Positions 8,772 to 17,252 of a stretch of DNA of 64,000 nucleotides are shown here, one piece after another; the stretch's first letter is position 1, and each line of letters starts with the position of its first letter. Origin of the DNA: CAXXOK01 sp964640955 (GTDB lineage Bacteria; Bacillota; Clostridia; Christensenellales; Aristaeellaceae). Position numbers and translations under genes: made by a program. Below the pieces are notes generated by a model, which was given only the letters and a program-made list of their open reading frames with translations, had not been told where the DNA came from and made no database searches. The stretch is from NCBI GenBank assembly GCA_964640955.1, contig CAZXJI010000001.1, forward strand, positions 186,001 to 250,000. The letters are read 5' to 3'.

Positions 8772-9404
8772 TCAGGCTTCGTTTTTATGCTTCATGCGGA
8801 AGGAAAGAATCTCCAACCCTTCCTCCAGATGGACGTTGACGATCGTCACGTCGGAAGGCAGCTTCAGGTCTACGGGCGCGAAGTTCCAAATCGCGCGCAC
8901 CCCGTTTTCGTACAGGGAAACCGCCACCGCCTGCGCCTTGTCGGTCGGCACGGCGAGCACCGCGATATCGACGGTTTTGGAAAACAGAAAATCCTTGATG
9001 CCTTCGATGTTCCTGACCGGAACGGCGCCGATGGTGGTGCCGATCTTCTGCGGGTCGGTGTCGAACAGGGCGACCGTCTGAAAACCGCTGGCCGGAAAGG
9101 AATCCGAAAGCGCCACCGCGCGGCCGATGTTGCCCGCGCCCACGATGATCATGCGGTGCGTGCGATCCACGCCCAGGATGCGGCCGATGTGTTCCCGCAG
9201 CTCCGATACGTTGTAGCCGTATCCCTGCCGGCCGAAACCGCCGAAGCAGTTGATATCCTGCCGGATTTGCGAGGCCGTAAGCTTCATGCGCTCCCCCATC
9301 CCCTGGGACGAGATCTGCGTCACGCCTTCCTTTTCCATTTCCTTCAGATGGCGGTAATATCCGGGCAAGCGTCGGATAACCGCGTCCGATACATAGCCAG
9401 CCAT
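8772..9404 (-). CDS. rex: Redox-sensing transcriptional repressor Rex
   Basis: A 210-residue Rex. A winged-helix DNA-binding domain (about 1-78; SSQGMGERMKLTASQIRQDI) is followed by a Rossmann domain with VGAGNIG (88-94) that binds NADH/NAD+. Rex represses fermentation and respiration genes until NADH rises, so it fits an anaerobe. GGGAGGATCATCC precedes the ATG. Rex heads a run of closely spaced genes: vanW, DUF4180, capF and capG. Its promoter overlaps half of a Rex-box-like sequence, suggesting autoregulation (inference). Confidence 0.95.
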   Translation of the reverse strand: MAGYVSDAVIRRLPGYYRHLKEMEKEGVTQISSQGMGERMKLTASQIRQDINCFGGFGRQGYGYNVSELREHIGRILGVDRTHRMIIVGAGNIGRAVALSDSFPASGFQTVALFDTDPQKIGTTIGAVPVRNIEGIKDFLFSKTVDIAVLAVPTDKAQAVAVSLYENGVRAIWNFAPVDLKLPSDVTIVNVHLEEGLEILSFRMKHKNEA

Positions 9405-9491
9405 GGATGATCCTCCCTTCGCGCTTGGCACGGCGGCGCCGCGGGAACGGTGCCGCCTTATCCAGTTACCGGTTACCGGGCACTTTGGCTT

Positions 9492-9520
9492 AGTATAGCA
9501 CATCGCCGTTTTTTTCACAA
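9492..9520 (-). promoter_or_regulatory. rex promoter with half Rex-box
   Basis: On the minus strand TTGTGA (9515-9520) and TATACT (9492-9497) are 17 bases apart. TTGTGAAAAAAA matches the first twelve bases of the known Rex operator (TTGTGAAAAAAATTCACAA). The right half-site is not conserved, so autoregulation is only suggested. Confidence 0.65.
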
Positions 9521-9603
9521 TATAAGCAAGCGCCGCCGGCAAATTCCGACGGCGCAACGCAAACCGCTGGATCGCCGGCGTGGGGCGCGGCGGAATCCGC
9601 AGG

Positions 9604-10434
9604 TTATTTGAGCGTGATGACCACGTGGCGGTTGGGTTCGTCGCCTTCGCTGTGGGTGGTTACGGCGTCGTTCTGCTGCAAAGCGCTGTGCAGGATGCGC
9701 CGCTCGTAGGGATTCATGGGTTCCATAACCACCTTGCGCCCGGTCTTGACGGCGCGGTTGGCCATGCGGTTGGCCAGGCGTTTGAGCGCCTCTTCGCGCT
9801 TGGCGCGGTAGTTTTCGGTATCGAGGGTCACGCGGGTGTACTCGTCCTGGCCGCGGTTTACGTTGAGGCTGGTCAGGTACTGCAGCGCGTCCAGCGTTTC
9901 ACCCCGGCGGCCGATCAGGATGCCCTGCTTGTCTCCGTGCATGTCCACGCGCACGTTGCCTTCCTCGTCGATATTGGCGGCGACGGAAACGCTCACGTTC
10001 ATCAGCCGGGTTACGTCCATCAAAAAGTGCTGTGCCTTGCCGGCGGGGGTGGCGGGATCGCGCAGTTCGACCTCGGCGGGTTCTTCCGCCTCGTCGGCGT
10101 TCGCGGGCGCGGCGCTCTTTTGAACGATCGGCGCCTTTCTCTCTTTTTCGGAGGCGGCGGGCTTAGGTGCGGCGGGCTTTTCCGCCTTCGCCGGCTGGGC
10201 CTTGGGCTTGTCCGCGTCCTGCATGGACAGGGTGGAGAGGATGTCCGCGTCCTCGTCGGTTTCCTTCACGGTCAGACGCACGCGGGCGGGCTTGCCGCCC
10301 AGCAGGCCGAAAAGCCCCTTGGAGCCTTCGTCGATGATGTCGATGGTCACGTCGCCCAGCGAAACGCCAAGCTTTTCCAGTCCCTGCGTTACCGCCTCCT
10401 CCATGGTTTTGGCGGAAGATTCTATGCTTTTCAT
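9604..10434 (-). CDS. jag: RNA-binding protein KhpB/Jag
   Basis: A 276-residue Jag (KhpB) protein. A Jag_N domain (about 1-55), a Lys/Ala/Pro-rich linker (about 75-125), a KH domain with LIGRRG at 173-178 and an R3H domain (about 215-275, NPYERRILHSAL) are all visible. KhpB with KhpA binds RNA and affects cell elongation in streptococci. The ATG overlaps the yidC stop (ATGA), so translation is coupled. It ends the rpmH-rnpA-yidD-yidC-jag block. mnmE and mnmG, which often follow in Firmicutes, are absent. Confidence 0.95.
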   Translation of the reverse strand: MKSIESSAKTMEEAVTQGLEKLGVSLGDVTIDIIDEGSKGLFGLLGGKPARVRLTVKETDEDADILSTLSMQDADKPKAQPAKAEKPAAPKPAASEKERKAPIVQKSAAPANADEAEEPAEVELRDPATPAGKAQHFLMDVTRLMNVSVSVAANIDEEGNVRVDMHGDKQGILIGRRGETLDALQYLTSLNVNRGQDEYTRVTLDTENYRAKREEALKRLANRMANRAVKTGRKVVMEPMNPYERRILHSALQQNDAVTTHSEGDEPNRHVVITLK

Positions 10435-11423
10435 CTCATGCTCTCCTCCCCGACGACTTCGACCGCCTGCTTCTGGCGATCCTGCGCATCGAATACTTTA
10501 TTCAACACGATTCCCTGTCCCCAGGAGATGATGTTGGCCATCACCCAGTAGATGGAGAATCCGGCGTTGTAGCTGGAGCAGATGTAAAGCGAGAAGATCG
10601 GGAAGAACCACTTCATGAACTTGTTGGTACCCGCGCCCGCGCCGTCCCCGGCGGTGGGGGTCTGCGGCTGGGTGATGGTCATCATGTACTGGGTCACCGC
10701 GGCCAGCACCGGCAGGATGAAAAAGCCGTTGTTGTGCGCGTAGACCGTAAGCTTCACCAACAGCAGGTTAATCTCCGGCATCGTGCTCCAGGTGGTCATC
10801 TCGGCCGCGTAGGCGGCGCTGCTCTGAAGCGCGGCGAAAATCGTATCGCTGCTGATGGTATCGGCGGTGATCTGCAAATTGTTAAGCGCCGTAATCTGGT
10901 CGACGGAAAGCGACTGATAGACGCTCTTCCAGATGTCGGCGGTGATCTGCGTCAGGCTGTTCTGGTTGACGATCACGGTCGCGAAGGGGCTGTCCGGCAT
11001 CCACAGGTTTTTCACCCACAGCCAGCTCTGGTTCTGCTGGACGCCCGTGGTGATCAGGTCGATGGCCTGGCGCGCCAGTTCGGTATTGGCGACCATGCGC
11101 ATCGCGCCCCACATGGCGATGAGCACGGGGAAGGAAACGAGCATCGGCAGGCACCCGGAAAGCGGGTTGATGTGCTCCTTGCGGTAGAGCTCGGCGGTTT
11201 TCTGGTTGAGCTTTTCCTTGTCGTTGGCGTACTTCTTCTGCAGCTTGGAAATCTGCGGCTGCAGGCTGCTCATGCGGCGCATGGATTTACGGCTTTTGAA
11301 ATCCAGCGGGAAAAGGATCAGCTTGATAAAGATGGTGAACACGACGATCGACCAGCCATAGTTGCTCACCACCACGTTGATGCCGCTCAGAATGCCGGCC
11401 AGAAACGTATTGATCGCGCTCAT
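10431..11423 (-). CDS. yidC: Membrane protein insertase YidC/Oxa1
   Basis: A 330-residue YidC that inserts and folds inner-membrane proteins alone or with SecYEG. A hydrophobic N-terminus (about 12-40) leads to the positively charged cytoplasmic hairpin (KSRKSMRRMSSLQPQISKLQKKYANDKE), then further spans near the C-terminus. There is no lipobox, unlike many Gram-positive YidC/SpoIIIJ proteins. A long exported loop (about 110-220) between membrane segments is larger than usual. AAGGAGGAATT precedes the ATG, and the gene lies seven bases after yidD. Confidence 0.95.
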   Translation of the reverse strand: MSAINTFLAGILSGINVVVSNYGWSIVVFTIFIKLILFPLDFKSRKSMRRMSSLQPQISKLQKKYANDKEKLNQKTAELYRKEHINPLSGCLPMLVSFPVLIAMWGAMRMVANTELARQAIDLITTGVQQNQSWLWVKNLWMPDSPFATVIVNQNSLTQITADIWKSVYQSLSVDQITALNNLQITADTISSDTIFAALQSSAAYAAEMTTWSTMPEINLLLVKLTVYAHNNGFFILPVLAAVTQYMMTITQPQTPTAGDGAGAGTNKFMKWFFPIFSLYICSSYNAGFSIYWVMANIISWGQGIVLNKVFDAQDRQKQAVEVVGEESMR

Positions 11424-11430
11424 GTGGGCG

Positions 11431-11670
11431 TTAATTCCTCCTTATCGTTACGGTGGGGTCTTCCGGCACGGGGTCGTAACCGCCCTTGCCGAAGGGGTTG
11501 CAGCGCAGGATGCGCCAAAGCGCCATCCATCCGCCCTTCCAGGCGCCGTAGCGCTCGACGGCCGTCAGCGCGTACTGCGAGCACGTCGGCTGGAAACGGC
11601 AGGAAGGCCGCGTGTGCGGGCTGATATGCCGCCGGTAAAAACGGATGCCCGCCAAAAGGAACCTCTTCAT
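11431..11670 (-). CDS. yidD: Membrane protein insertion efficiency factor YidD
   Basis: A 79-residue YidD. The family core HISPHTRPSCRFQPTCSQYA, with two cysteines, and RCNPFGKGGYDPVP are both intact. It is a peripheral membrane protein that helps YidC. Its ATG overlaps the rnpA stop by four bases and it sits in the standard place between rnpA and yidC. Confidence 0.95.
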   Translation of the reverse strand: MKRFLLAGIRFYRRHISPHTRPSCRFQPTCSQYALTAVERYGAWKGGWMALWRILRCNPFGKGGYDPVPEDPTVTIRRN

Positions 11671-12038
11671 TTGGTTTGCGCCTGCGGTTTCGGGCCCGCG
11701 GAAGGCCGGTCGCCGGTAAAGAGGGCCAGTTTGTTGAAAAGCGCACGCAGGCTGCCTTCCAGCTGCGCGTAGGTCCGCTCCGCCGCCGAAGGGTGAGCGA
11801 CCACCACGTACAGTCCGCTTTTGAGCTCCGCAAGCTTCGGGCGGACCGCCTCGCGCAGGCGGCGCTTGGTGCGGTTCCGCATCACGGCGCAGCCGACCTT
11901 CTTGCTGACCGAAAAGCCGAAACGCTTCTGCCGGCTTTTAACGTACAAAAGCGTGAGGTCTGCGCAGGAGACCCGGGCGCCGCGGCGGTACACGTAGCGA
12001 AACTGGCCGTTGTAGTTCAGACGATGCTGCTTTTGCAC
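11667..12038 (-). CDS. rnpA: Ribonuclease P protein component
   Basis: A 123-residue RnpA that binds the RNase P RNA and helps mature tRNA 5' ends. The family signature MRNRTKRRLREAVR and the central FGFSVSKKVG are intact. The start is GTG, preceded by GGGGGAA. The last 15 residues (SAGPKPQAQTK) are an extra tail. It lies about 130 bases after rpmH, as usual. Confidence 0.94.
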   Translation of the reverse strand: MQKQHRLNYNGQFRYVYRRGARVSCADLTLLYVKSRQKRFGFSVSKKVGCAVMRNRTKRRLREAVRPKLAELKSGLYVVVAHPSAAERTYAQLEGSLRALFNKLALFTGDRPSAGPKPQAQTK

Positions 12039-12168
12039 TGCGTTCCCCCGTTTTCGCCCCTCCGGATACGTGCCCGAATACCATAAAAGCCCGTACCCAC
12101 TTCACCCGAAATGAAAGGATTATGGGAGCGGGCCATACCGGTGTGCATACTCAGTTTGCCGGAACGCC

Positions 12169-12303
12169 TCAGGCGCTGAGCACCTTGCGGCCGCGGCGGC
12201 GGCGGGCAGCCAGCACGCGACGGCCGTTTTTGGTGGACATGCGGGCGCGGAAGCCGTGCACCTTGCTGCGCTGAATCTTCTTGGGCTGGAAAGTACGGAA
12301 CAT
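12169..12303 (-). CDS. rpmH: 50S ribosomal protein L34
   Basis: A 44-residue L34. TFQPKKIQRSK, HGFRARM and the basic RRRRGRKVLSA end match the family, and the length is exactly typical. The ATG follows AAGGAG. It starts the block that runs to jag and has a perfect-consensus promoter. In most Firmicutes dnaA diverges from rpmH, but here trmO does. Confidence 0.97.
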   Translation of the reverse strand: MFRTFQPKKIQRSKVHGFRARMSTKNGRRVLAARRRRGRKVLSA

Positions 12304-12389
12304 GTTCAACAACTCCTTGCAGTTTGCAGACTCGTATAGGTACGCGCGCCCGCTGGCGGCCGCGCCGGATACCACAGAACAACTATTAT

Positions 12390-12418
12390 ATTATAATGGG
12401 GGTGTGATCGCCTGTCAA
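12390..12418 (-). promoter_or_regulatory. Perfect-consensus promoter of rpmH
   Basis: On the minus strand TTGACA (12413-12418) and TATAAT (12390-12395) are 17 bases apart. A second overlapping TATAAT lies five bases further downstream. This fits strong constitutive expression of rpmH-rnpA. Confidence 0.88.
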
Positions 12419-12574
12419 GCACGAATTTGCCCGGGCACGGTGCGCTTCCCCGCGGATCCCCGCGCTTCCCGCGAGGGTTGCCGCCGTCGCCGCGGCGCGG
12501 TATAATCGGCAAAGGAGCGTTCCCCGCACGCGCGCTGTTATTTGCGCGCTTTGCCGCCCCGAAAGGAGAACCCG

Positions 12575-13285
12575 ATGCGTTCAGGAAGCAGCGAAGCCCC
12601 TTACACGCTTGCGGTCGTCGCGCATGTCCGCAGCGACTTTCCCACCAAGTTCGGCCTGCCCCGGCAAAGCGGGCTGATCGACGCGCTTTCCGCGCAGATC
12701 GTGTTTACGCCCGAATACCGCAACCCGGCGGCGCTGCGCGGCCTGGAGAGGTTTACGCATCTCTGGATCCTGTGGGGTTTTTCGGGCGCGCGGCGCGCGC
12801 GGTGGTCGGCCACGGTGCGCCCGCCGCGGCTGGGCGGCAACCGGAGGATGGGCGTGTTTGCCACGCGGTCCCCGTACCGGCCCAACCCCGTCGGCCTTTC
12901 CTGCGTGCGCCTCGTCCGCATCGACCGGGACGACCCGCAGGGGCCCGTGATCCACGTGGCGGGAGCCGATATGATGGACGGCACCCCCGTTTTCGATATC
13001 AAACCCTATCTGCCTTACGCGGACTGCCGGCCGGAGGCCGCGGGCGGCCTGCCGCAGGAACGGCCCGCCGAACCGCTTGCGGTCGTGTTTCCCGAGCGGT
13101 GGCTTGCGCTGATTCCGGTGGAAAAACGCAGCCTGCTGAACGCCGTGCTGGCCGGAGACCCGCGCCCCGCCTATCAGGACGATCCCGCACGGGTATACGG
13201 CTTCGCCTTTTCGGGCTTCGACGTGCGTTTCACCGTGGAAGCGGGCGTGCTGACCGTAACCGAAGTGGTTCGGCTGCGGGAATAA
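12575..13285 (+). CDS. trmO: tRNA (N6-threonylcarbamoyladenosine(37)-N6)-methyltransferase TrmO
   Basis: A 236-residue TrmO (TsaA/YaeB family), which methylates t6A37 of tRNA(Thr) using SAM. Typical stretches are LPRQSGLIDAL, FTHLWILWGF and NRRMGVFATRSPYRPNPVGLS. The C-terminal part after residue 140 (DIKPYLPYAD, then VYGFAFSGFDVRF) is the family's second domain. The start was set at the ATG after AAAGGAGAA. It diverges from rpmH and converges with a methyltransferase, sharing a hairpin terminator. Confidence 0.9.
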   Translation: MRSGSSEAPYTLAVVAHVRSDFPTKFGLPRQSGLIDALSAQIVFTPEYRNPAALRGLERFTHLWILWGFSGARRARWSATVRPPRLGGNRRMGVFATRSPYRPNPVGLSCVRLVRIDRDDPQGPVIHVAGADMMDGTPVFDIKPYLPYADCRPEAAGGLPQERPAEPLAVVFPERWLALIPVEKRSLLNAVLAGDPRPAYQDDPARVYGFAFSGFDVRFTVEAGVLTVTEVVRLRE

Positions 13286-13307
13286 CCGGGAACCGTGTTT
13301 ACGCCAA

Positions 13308-13340
13308 AACGCCGGCCATGTGTGAAACATGGTCGGCGTT
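13308..13340. terminator. Bidirectional terminator between trmO and methyltransferase
   Basis: AACGCCGGCCATGT pairs with ACATGGTCGGCGTT with one mismatch. On the minus strand the stem is followed by TTTTGG. It lies between two convergent genes. Confidence 0.75.
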
Positions 13341-13364
13341 ATCGCGCTGCGCCTCCGGGAGGTA

Positions 13365-13973
13365 TCAGAGTTGCAGACGCTCCGGCGGCAGGGCTTTCCA
13401 GCCGATGCAGACGCTGTTAAACGCGTCCGTCGCCTGCCAGGTAATGTTCGTACAGCCGAGTCTGCGCATCATCGCGAGGGCCTGGTAACGGGCCCGCGGG
13501 TGCAGCAGATCGTCGTCCGGGGTGCCCTGAAGCCAGGTCACCAGGTAACGCAGGGGTCCGGGCACGGTGCGCATCCCCACCAGCAGCTGTCCGCCGGGCT
13601 TGAGCACACGCAGAGCCTCGACCAGCGCCTTTTCCGAAAGCGGGTCCGCGACCGCCTTGAGATAAACGGAATCGAACGTATCTTCCCGCCAGGGGATGTC
13701 CTCGTGGGAACCGTATACGATGTCGGCGTTGCGCAGCCGCGAGCGGGACACGCGCACGTTTTCCATGTCCTCGGACAGGCCGCATACCTCGCAGGCCGCG
13801 TTGCGGTACAGGTATTCCAGCATCCGTCCGGTTCCGACGTGTGTATCCAGTATTTTATCGCCGTTTTCGGCCGTAGACCAGCGCAACAGGCCTTTTTCCA
13901 ACTGCGTCAGCCTCGGGTTCTGTTCCGGTACAGCACGGGGCGCATAGCGCTTGCTCTGTGCTTTGGTGATCAT
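13365..13973 (-). CDS. Class I SAM-dependent methyltransferase
   Basis: A 202-residue methyltransferase. A SAM-binding motif ILDTHVGTGRMLEYL (about 38-52), an acidic post-II region and the late motif LRVLKPGGQLLVGMR fit the UbiE/BioC-like class. The substrate is unknown. The ATG at 13973 follows AAAGGAGTGC. A TATACT -10 lies upstream at 14006-14011. It appears monocistronic, and its neighbours give no hint of its target. Confidence 0.8.
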   Translation of the reverse strand: MITKAQSKRYAPRAVPEQNPRLTQLEKGLLRWSTAENGDKILDTHVGTGRMLEYLYRNAACEVCGLSEDMENVRVSRSRLRNADIVYGSHEDIPWREDTFDSVYLKAVADPLSEKALVEALRVLKPGGQLLVGMRTVPGPLRYLVTWLQGTPDDDLLHPRARYQALAMMRRLGCTNITWQATDAFNSVCIGWKALPPERLQL

Positions 13974-14005
13974 GCCATGCACTCCTTTCTGTCTGGTGCT
14001 GTTAC

Positions 14006-14033
14006 AGTATAACACACCTTTAAGAAGAATGCA
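14006..14033 (-). promoter_or_regulatory. Probable promoter of the methyltransferase gene
   Basis: A clear TATACT (14006-14011, minus strand) with a weak -35 TGCATT (14028-14033) 16 bases away. Confidence 0.45.
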
Positions 14034-14057
14034 CGTATTTTTGTAATATTTTTTTAA

Positions 14058-15728
14058 TTATTTTTCAACTTCTTGTAAAATATAGTGCGCGGAGGCTTTC
14101 CCGAACAGCCTGCGGAGCAAAAGCACGTCCGCCGCGGCCACGATCGCGCAGATCAGCGCCAGCGACGCGGCATAGCTCACCCCCAGCCGGTGCAGCCCGT
14201 AGTAGGCCGCGCCGCACACCGCGACGAACCCCATGGAGCCGAACATGGTCAGGGCCGCCATCCCGTTTTGCTTGATGGCCTCGGTTTCGTTCTTCCAGCC
14301 GAATTTCGGGTGGGCGACATCCACCATCAGCCCGGTCGCGGCCGTCGCCACGGAGAAGAGCAGCGAGCACAGAAAGCCGATCACCAATTCCGGCAGGAAC
14401 GCCGGCAGCACCGCCATGAGCAGCGCGGCCAGCGGAACGGCGGTAATGAGGTTCATCGTAAGCCCCATCGCGAATTTGGCCCCCAGCTGCGTCTGCGGCC
14501 CGATCGGCAGGGTGCGGTAAAACTCGTGCCGGACGCCCTCGCGGGAAACGGCGGTGGAAATGGCCATGTTCATGTCTCCCGTCAGCGCGAAGATGCCCGT
14601 GGCGAACGCCGCGATCAGCGCGCCGGAGAAAAGCTTGAGCATCGCAGGCAGCATCGCAAGCTCGCTGCCCATGCTCCCGGATCCCAGGATCATCACCAGA
14701 GCGATCACCGGAAACATAACCCCGGACGCCAGGCAGTTCATGGCGTAGGCCGGCACCTGGAATATCTCCCGCATCTCGCGCCGGTAGAGCGCCATGAACG
14801 GCGTGCGCATGCCGTGCCTGTCCACGCGCCGCTTGGCGGTTGCGTTGAGCCGCGTGAACGTTTCGTTCTGCCGGATCGCCAGACGCTGGTACGCACCGCC
14901 CGTCACAAGCGCCACGGCCGCCAGCGCCGCCACGTTCAGCGCCGCGAAGGCCAGCCAGTTCCCCGCCGCAGCAAGGCCGCTGTGCGTCAGCGCGTCGGCG
15001 AACCAGCGAATCGGCGGGTAGAGCCCGGCGATCATATCCAGCACGCGCTTCTGCCGCAGCACCAGCTGCAGCACCGCCGCGCCCATATCGTCCTGCGCGG
15101 ACATGGAAAAGCTCATTTCGACCCACATAAAGGCGATCAGGAACAGCATGCTCATGACCACCGTCATCGCCTCGCGCCGCTTCCAGAGCACCGATACGCG
15201 AATGAGCGCGAAGGACAGAAGCGTCACCACCGCGATTGCCGCCATGGGCATAAAGGGCGTCAGCAGCAGGGCTTTGACGTAGTACAATACACCCATCGAG
15301 CGGCTGATGCCGTAAAGCACCGTCACCGGCAGGCAGATGAGCAGGGCGATGCCCGCCTCCCCCAGCCAGATACGAATCAGCTTCGCCGTGAGAATCTCCC
15401 GGGAGGACATCGGCAGGGACGACACGAACGAGACGTCCTTGGAGAAGAACAACTCGCTGAAAATATAGAAGAAACTTGTGATGACGACCATCAGCGTGCA
15501 CAGGATGCCCGTCAGCGCCAGCATCGTCTCCGGTTCGCCCAATTGCTCGAACGCCCGGAACATCAGGTATTCCAGACCCACCAGCATGGCGTAGAGCATC
15601 AGCATGGATACGCCGATCAGCACGAAAGTGAGAATCGCCTTGGCCCTGGACCGCTTCGCGGTTTGCATGCTCACCGGGTTCCAGGCCGCGATGCGCTGGC
15701 GGATAAGCACCTTCAGGTAGGGGATCAT
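14058..15728 (-). CDS. ABC transporter permease (multi-span ABC-2-like exporter)
   Basis: A 556-residue membrane protein with about twelve hydrophobic segments, the first clear one at about 32-55 (ILTFVLIGVSMLMLYAML). Long soluble loops are few. Its start overlaps the stop of the ATPase gene (ATGA), so the two form one exporter. Family resemblance is to the large 'putative ABC exporter' permeases of Firmicutes whose cargo is unknown. No immunity, peptide or lantibiotic gene lies beside it, so a specific substrate cannot be proposed. Confidence 0.8.
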   Translation of the reverse strand: MIPYLKVLIRQRIAAWNPVSMQTAKRSRAKAILTFVLIGVSMLMLYAMLVGLEYLMFRAFEQLGEPETMLALTGILCTLMVVITSFFYIFSELFFSKDVSFVSSLPMSSREILTAKLIRIWLGEAGIALLICLPVTVLYGISRSMGVLYYVKALLLTPFMPMAAIAVVTLLSFALIRVSVLWKRREAMTVVMSMLFLIAFMWVEMSFSMSAQDDMGAAVLQLVLRQKRVLDMIAGLYPPIRWFADALTHSGLAAAGNWLAFAALNVAALAAVALVTGGAYQRLAIRQNETFTRLNATAKRRVDRHGMRTPFMALYRREMREIFQVPAYAMNCLASGVMFPVIALVMILGSGSMGSELAMLPAMLKLFSGALIAAFATGIFALTGDMNMAISTAVSREGVRHEFYRTLPIGPQTQLGAKFAMGLTMNLITAVPLAALLMAVLPAFLPELVIGFLCSLLFSVATAATGLMVDVAHPKFGWKNETEAIKQNGMAALTMFGSMGFVAVCGAAYYGLHRLGVSYAASLALICAIVAAADVLLLRRLFGKASAHYILQEVEK

Positions 15729-16459
15729 GCCTGCTCCTCCTTTTCCGTCAGGTTCAAAAACAGGTCTTCCAGCGTGCTGGCCTTATCGTCCCGCATCAGG
15801 GTTTCCGGGTCGCCGCGGGTGATGAGCTTCCCCTTGCGGATGATGCCCACCTCGTCGCACAGCCGCTCGGCCACGTCCAGCACGTGGGTGGAGAAAAACA
15901 CGGTCTTGCCGCTCTCGCAATAGTCGCGCATTTCCTGCTTGAGCGCGTGCATGCTCGCCGGGTCGAGGCCCGTCATGGGTTCGTCCAGTATCCAGATGCG
16001 GGGCTGGTGGAGCAGCGAGCCGATGATCTGCAGCTTTTGCTTCATGCCGTGCGAATAGCTGCGGATGGGCTGGTTGACCGCGTCCGTCAGCTCGAACATC
16101 GTCAGATACTTGTCCGTCTGCTCCTTGCGTTCCCGGTCGCCCACGCGGTACAGGTCGGCCAAAAAGGTCAGGTATTCCATGCCGGAGAGCCGCTCGAACA
16201 TCTCGAAGCTGTCGGGCACGAAGCTGAACGTCCGCTTGGCTTCGATGGGGTTTTTCTCCAGGTCGAAGTTCTCCAGCGTAATCCGGCCGGAATCGGGGTT
16301 CAGGATGCCGGTCATCAGTTTGATGGTGGTGGTTTTTCCCGCGCCGTTGGGCCCCAGGAAGCCGAACACCTTGCCGCCGTCGATCTCCATCGTCAGGCTG
16401 TCCACGGCTTTCGTGGCGCCGCCCGCATATGTTTTGGTGACGTTTTCAAAACGAATCAT
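15725..16459 (-). CDS. ABC transporter ATP-binding protein
   Basis: A 244-residue ATPase that powers the partner permease. Walker A GPNGAGKT is at 36-43; the signature is degenerate (YSHGMKQKL); Walker B WILDEPMTGLD and the H-loop STHVLD follow. It belongs to the CcmA/NatA-like exporter class. Its stop overlaps the permease start. Confidence 0.9.
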   Translation of the reverse strand: MIRFENVTKTYAGGATKAVDSLTMEIDGGKVFGFLGPNGAGKTTTIKLMTGILNPDSGRITLENFDLEKNPIEAKRTFSFVPDSFEMFERLSGMEYLTFLADLYRVGDRERKEQTDKYLTMFELTDAVNQPIRSYSHGMKQKLQIIGSLLHQPRIWILDEPMTGLDPASMHALKQEMRDYCESGKTVFFSTHVLDVAERLCDEVGIIRKGKLITRGDPETLMRDDKASTLEDLFLNLTEKEEQA

Positions 16460-16556
16460 GTTTTGCCTCCATCATTGCCGTATTCTCTTTTCGGGCGTTG
16501 CCCGCAGGCGCATGCCCGCGGCCTTTCCGCTCACGGTTCACAGCATAGCACGGGCC

Positions 16557-16589
16557 AAAAGAAAAAGGAAGCGGAATTGCTCCACTTCC
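16557..16589 (-). terminator. Terminator of the V-ATPase operon
   Basis: On the minus strand GGAAGTGGA pairs with TCCGCTTCC (one mismatch) and is followed by TTTTTCTTTT. It lies 19 bases after the stop of subunit D. Confidence 0.85.
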
Positions 16590-16607
16590 TCGTTTTCCGG
16601 TCTGAAA

Positions 16608-17252
16608 TCAGCCGTTTTCCGCCCGTTTCTCAATCATGTCCTTGACCTTCATCAGGCGGGTCAGGCTGCCGCGTTCGTTTTCGTCCAGCTTCATGGTAAT
16701 GAAGCGAATGGTCTCGGTGAACTGCGGGATCATCACGTATTCCAGCGCGTTCACACGCCGGCGCGTGCGCTCGATCTCGTCGGCGAGCAGGTCGCAGGTC
16801 TTTTCGACCTCGGCCAGGTGGATCAGCTTGGGCAGGAGCCCCGCCAGGCTTTCGATGGCGCCGTCCAGCTGGGCGCTGGTTTCGGCCAGGCCGTAGCTGA
16901 GCGTCGTATCCTGCTTGTGCTCGCTCATGCCGAGCGTCGGCACCCGCACGCTCAGCACGCTTCGGATGCCCATGTCCACGCCGATGCTGCGCGCGGGGCA
17001 CAGCAGCGCTTCCTCCATCAGCTCCGGCTCGGTTACGGCGCGGGCCATGGCGAAGTTGCCAAGCGCCCCGGTCAGCTCCTTTTCCACCTCGCGGCGCAGG
17101 CGCTCGTTTTCGCGGATCAGGAGGATGAACTGGCGCACCATCTCGTCGCGCTTGTCCTTGAGCAGCTTGTGCCCGCGCCGGGCGGTGACCAGGCGGCGTT
17201 TGATCCTGGTCAGCTCCATCCGGGTCGGGTTAACGCGCAGCGTTGCGGCCAT
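16608..17252 (-). CDS. ntpD: V-type ATP synthase subunit D
   Basis: A 214-residue central-stalk subunit that rotates inside the A3B3 head. Long heptad-rich helices at both ends (about 1-75 and 115-195) and the N-terminal NPTRMELTRIKRRL stretch are typical. Its ATG overlaps the subunit B stop (TAATG), and it is the last gene of the operon. The order H(G)-I-K-E-C-F-A-B-D matches the Enterococcus hirae ntp operon. Confidence 0.95.
   Translation of the reverse strand: MAATLRVNPTRMELTRIKRRLVTARRGHKLLKDKRDEMVRQFILLIRENERLRREVEKELTGALGNFAMARAVTEPELMEEALLCPARSIGVDMGIRSVLSVRVPTLGMSEHKQDTTLSYGLAETSAQLDGAIESLAGLLPKLIHLAEVEKTCDLLADEIERTRRRVNALEYVMIPQFTETIRFITMKLDENERGSLTRLMKVKDMIEKRAENG

Noticed and set aside
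12169..12575. Replication origin next to rpmH
   Set aside because: No dnaA gene and no group of DnaA boxes was seen; only a promoter lies in the short divergent gap.
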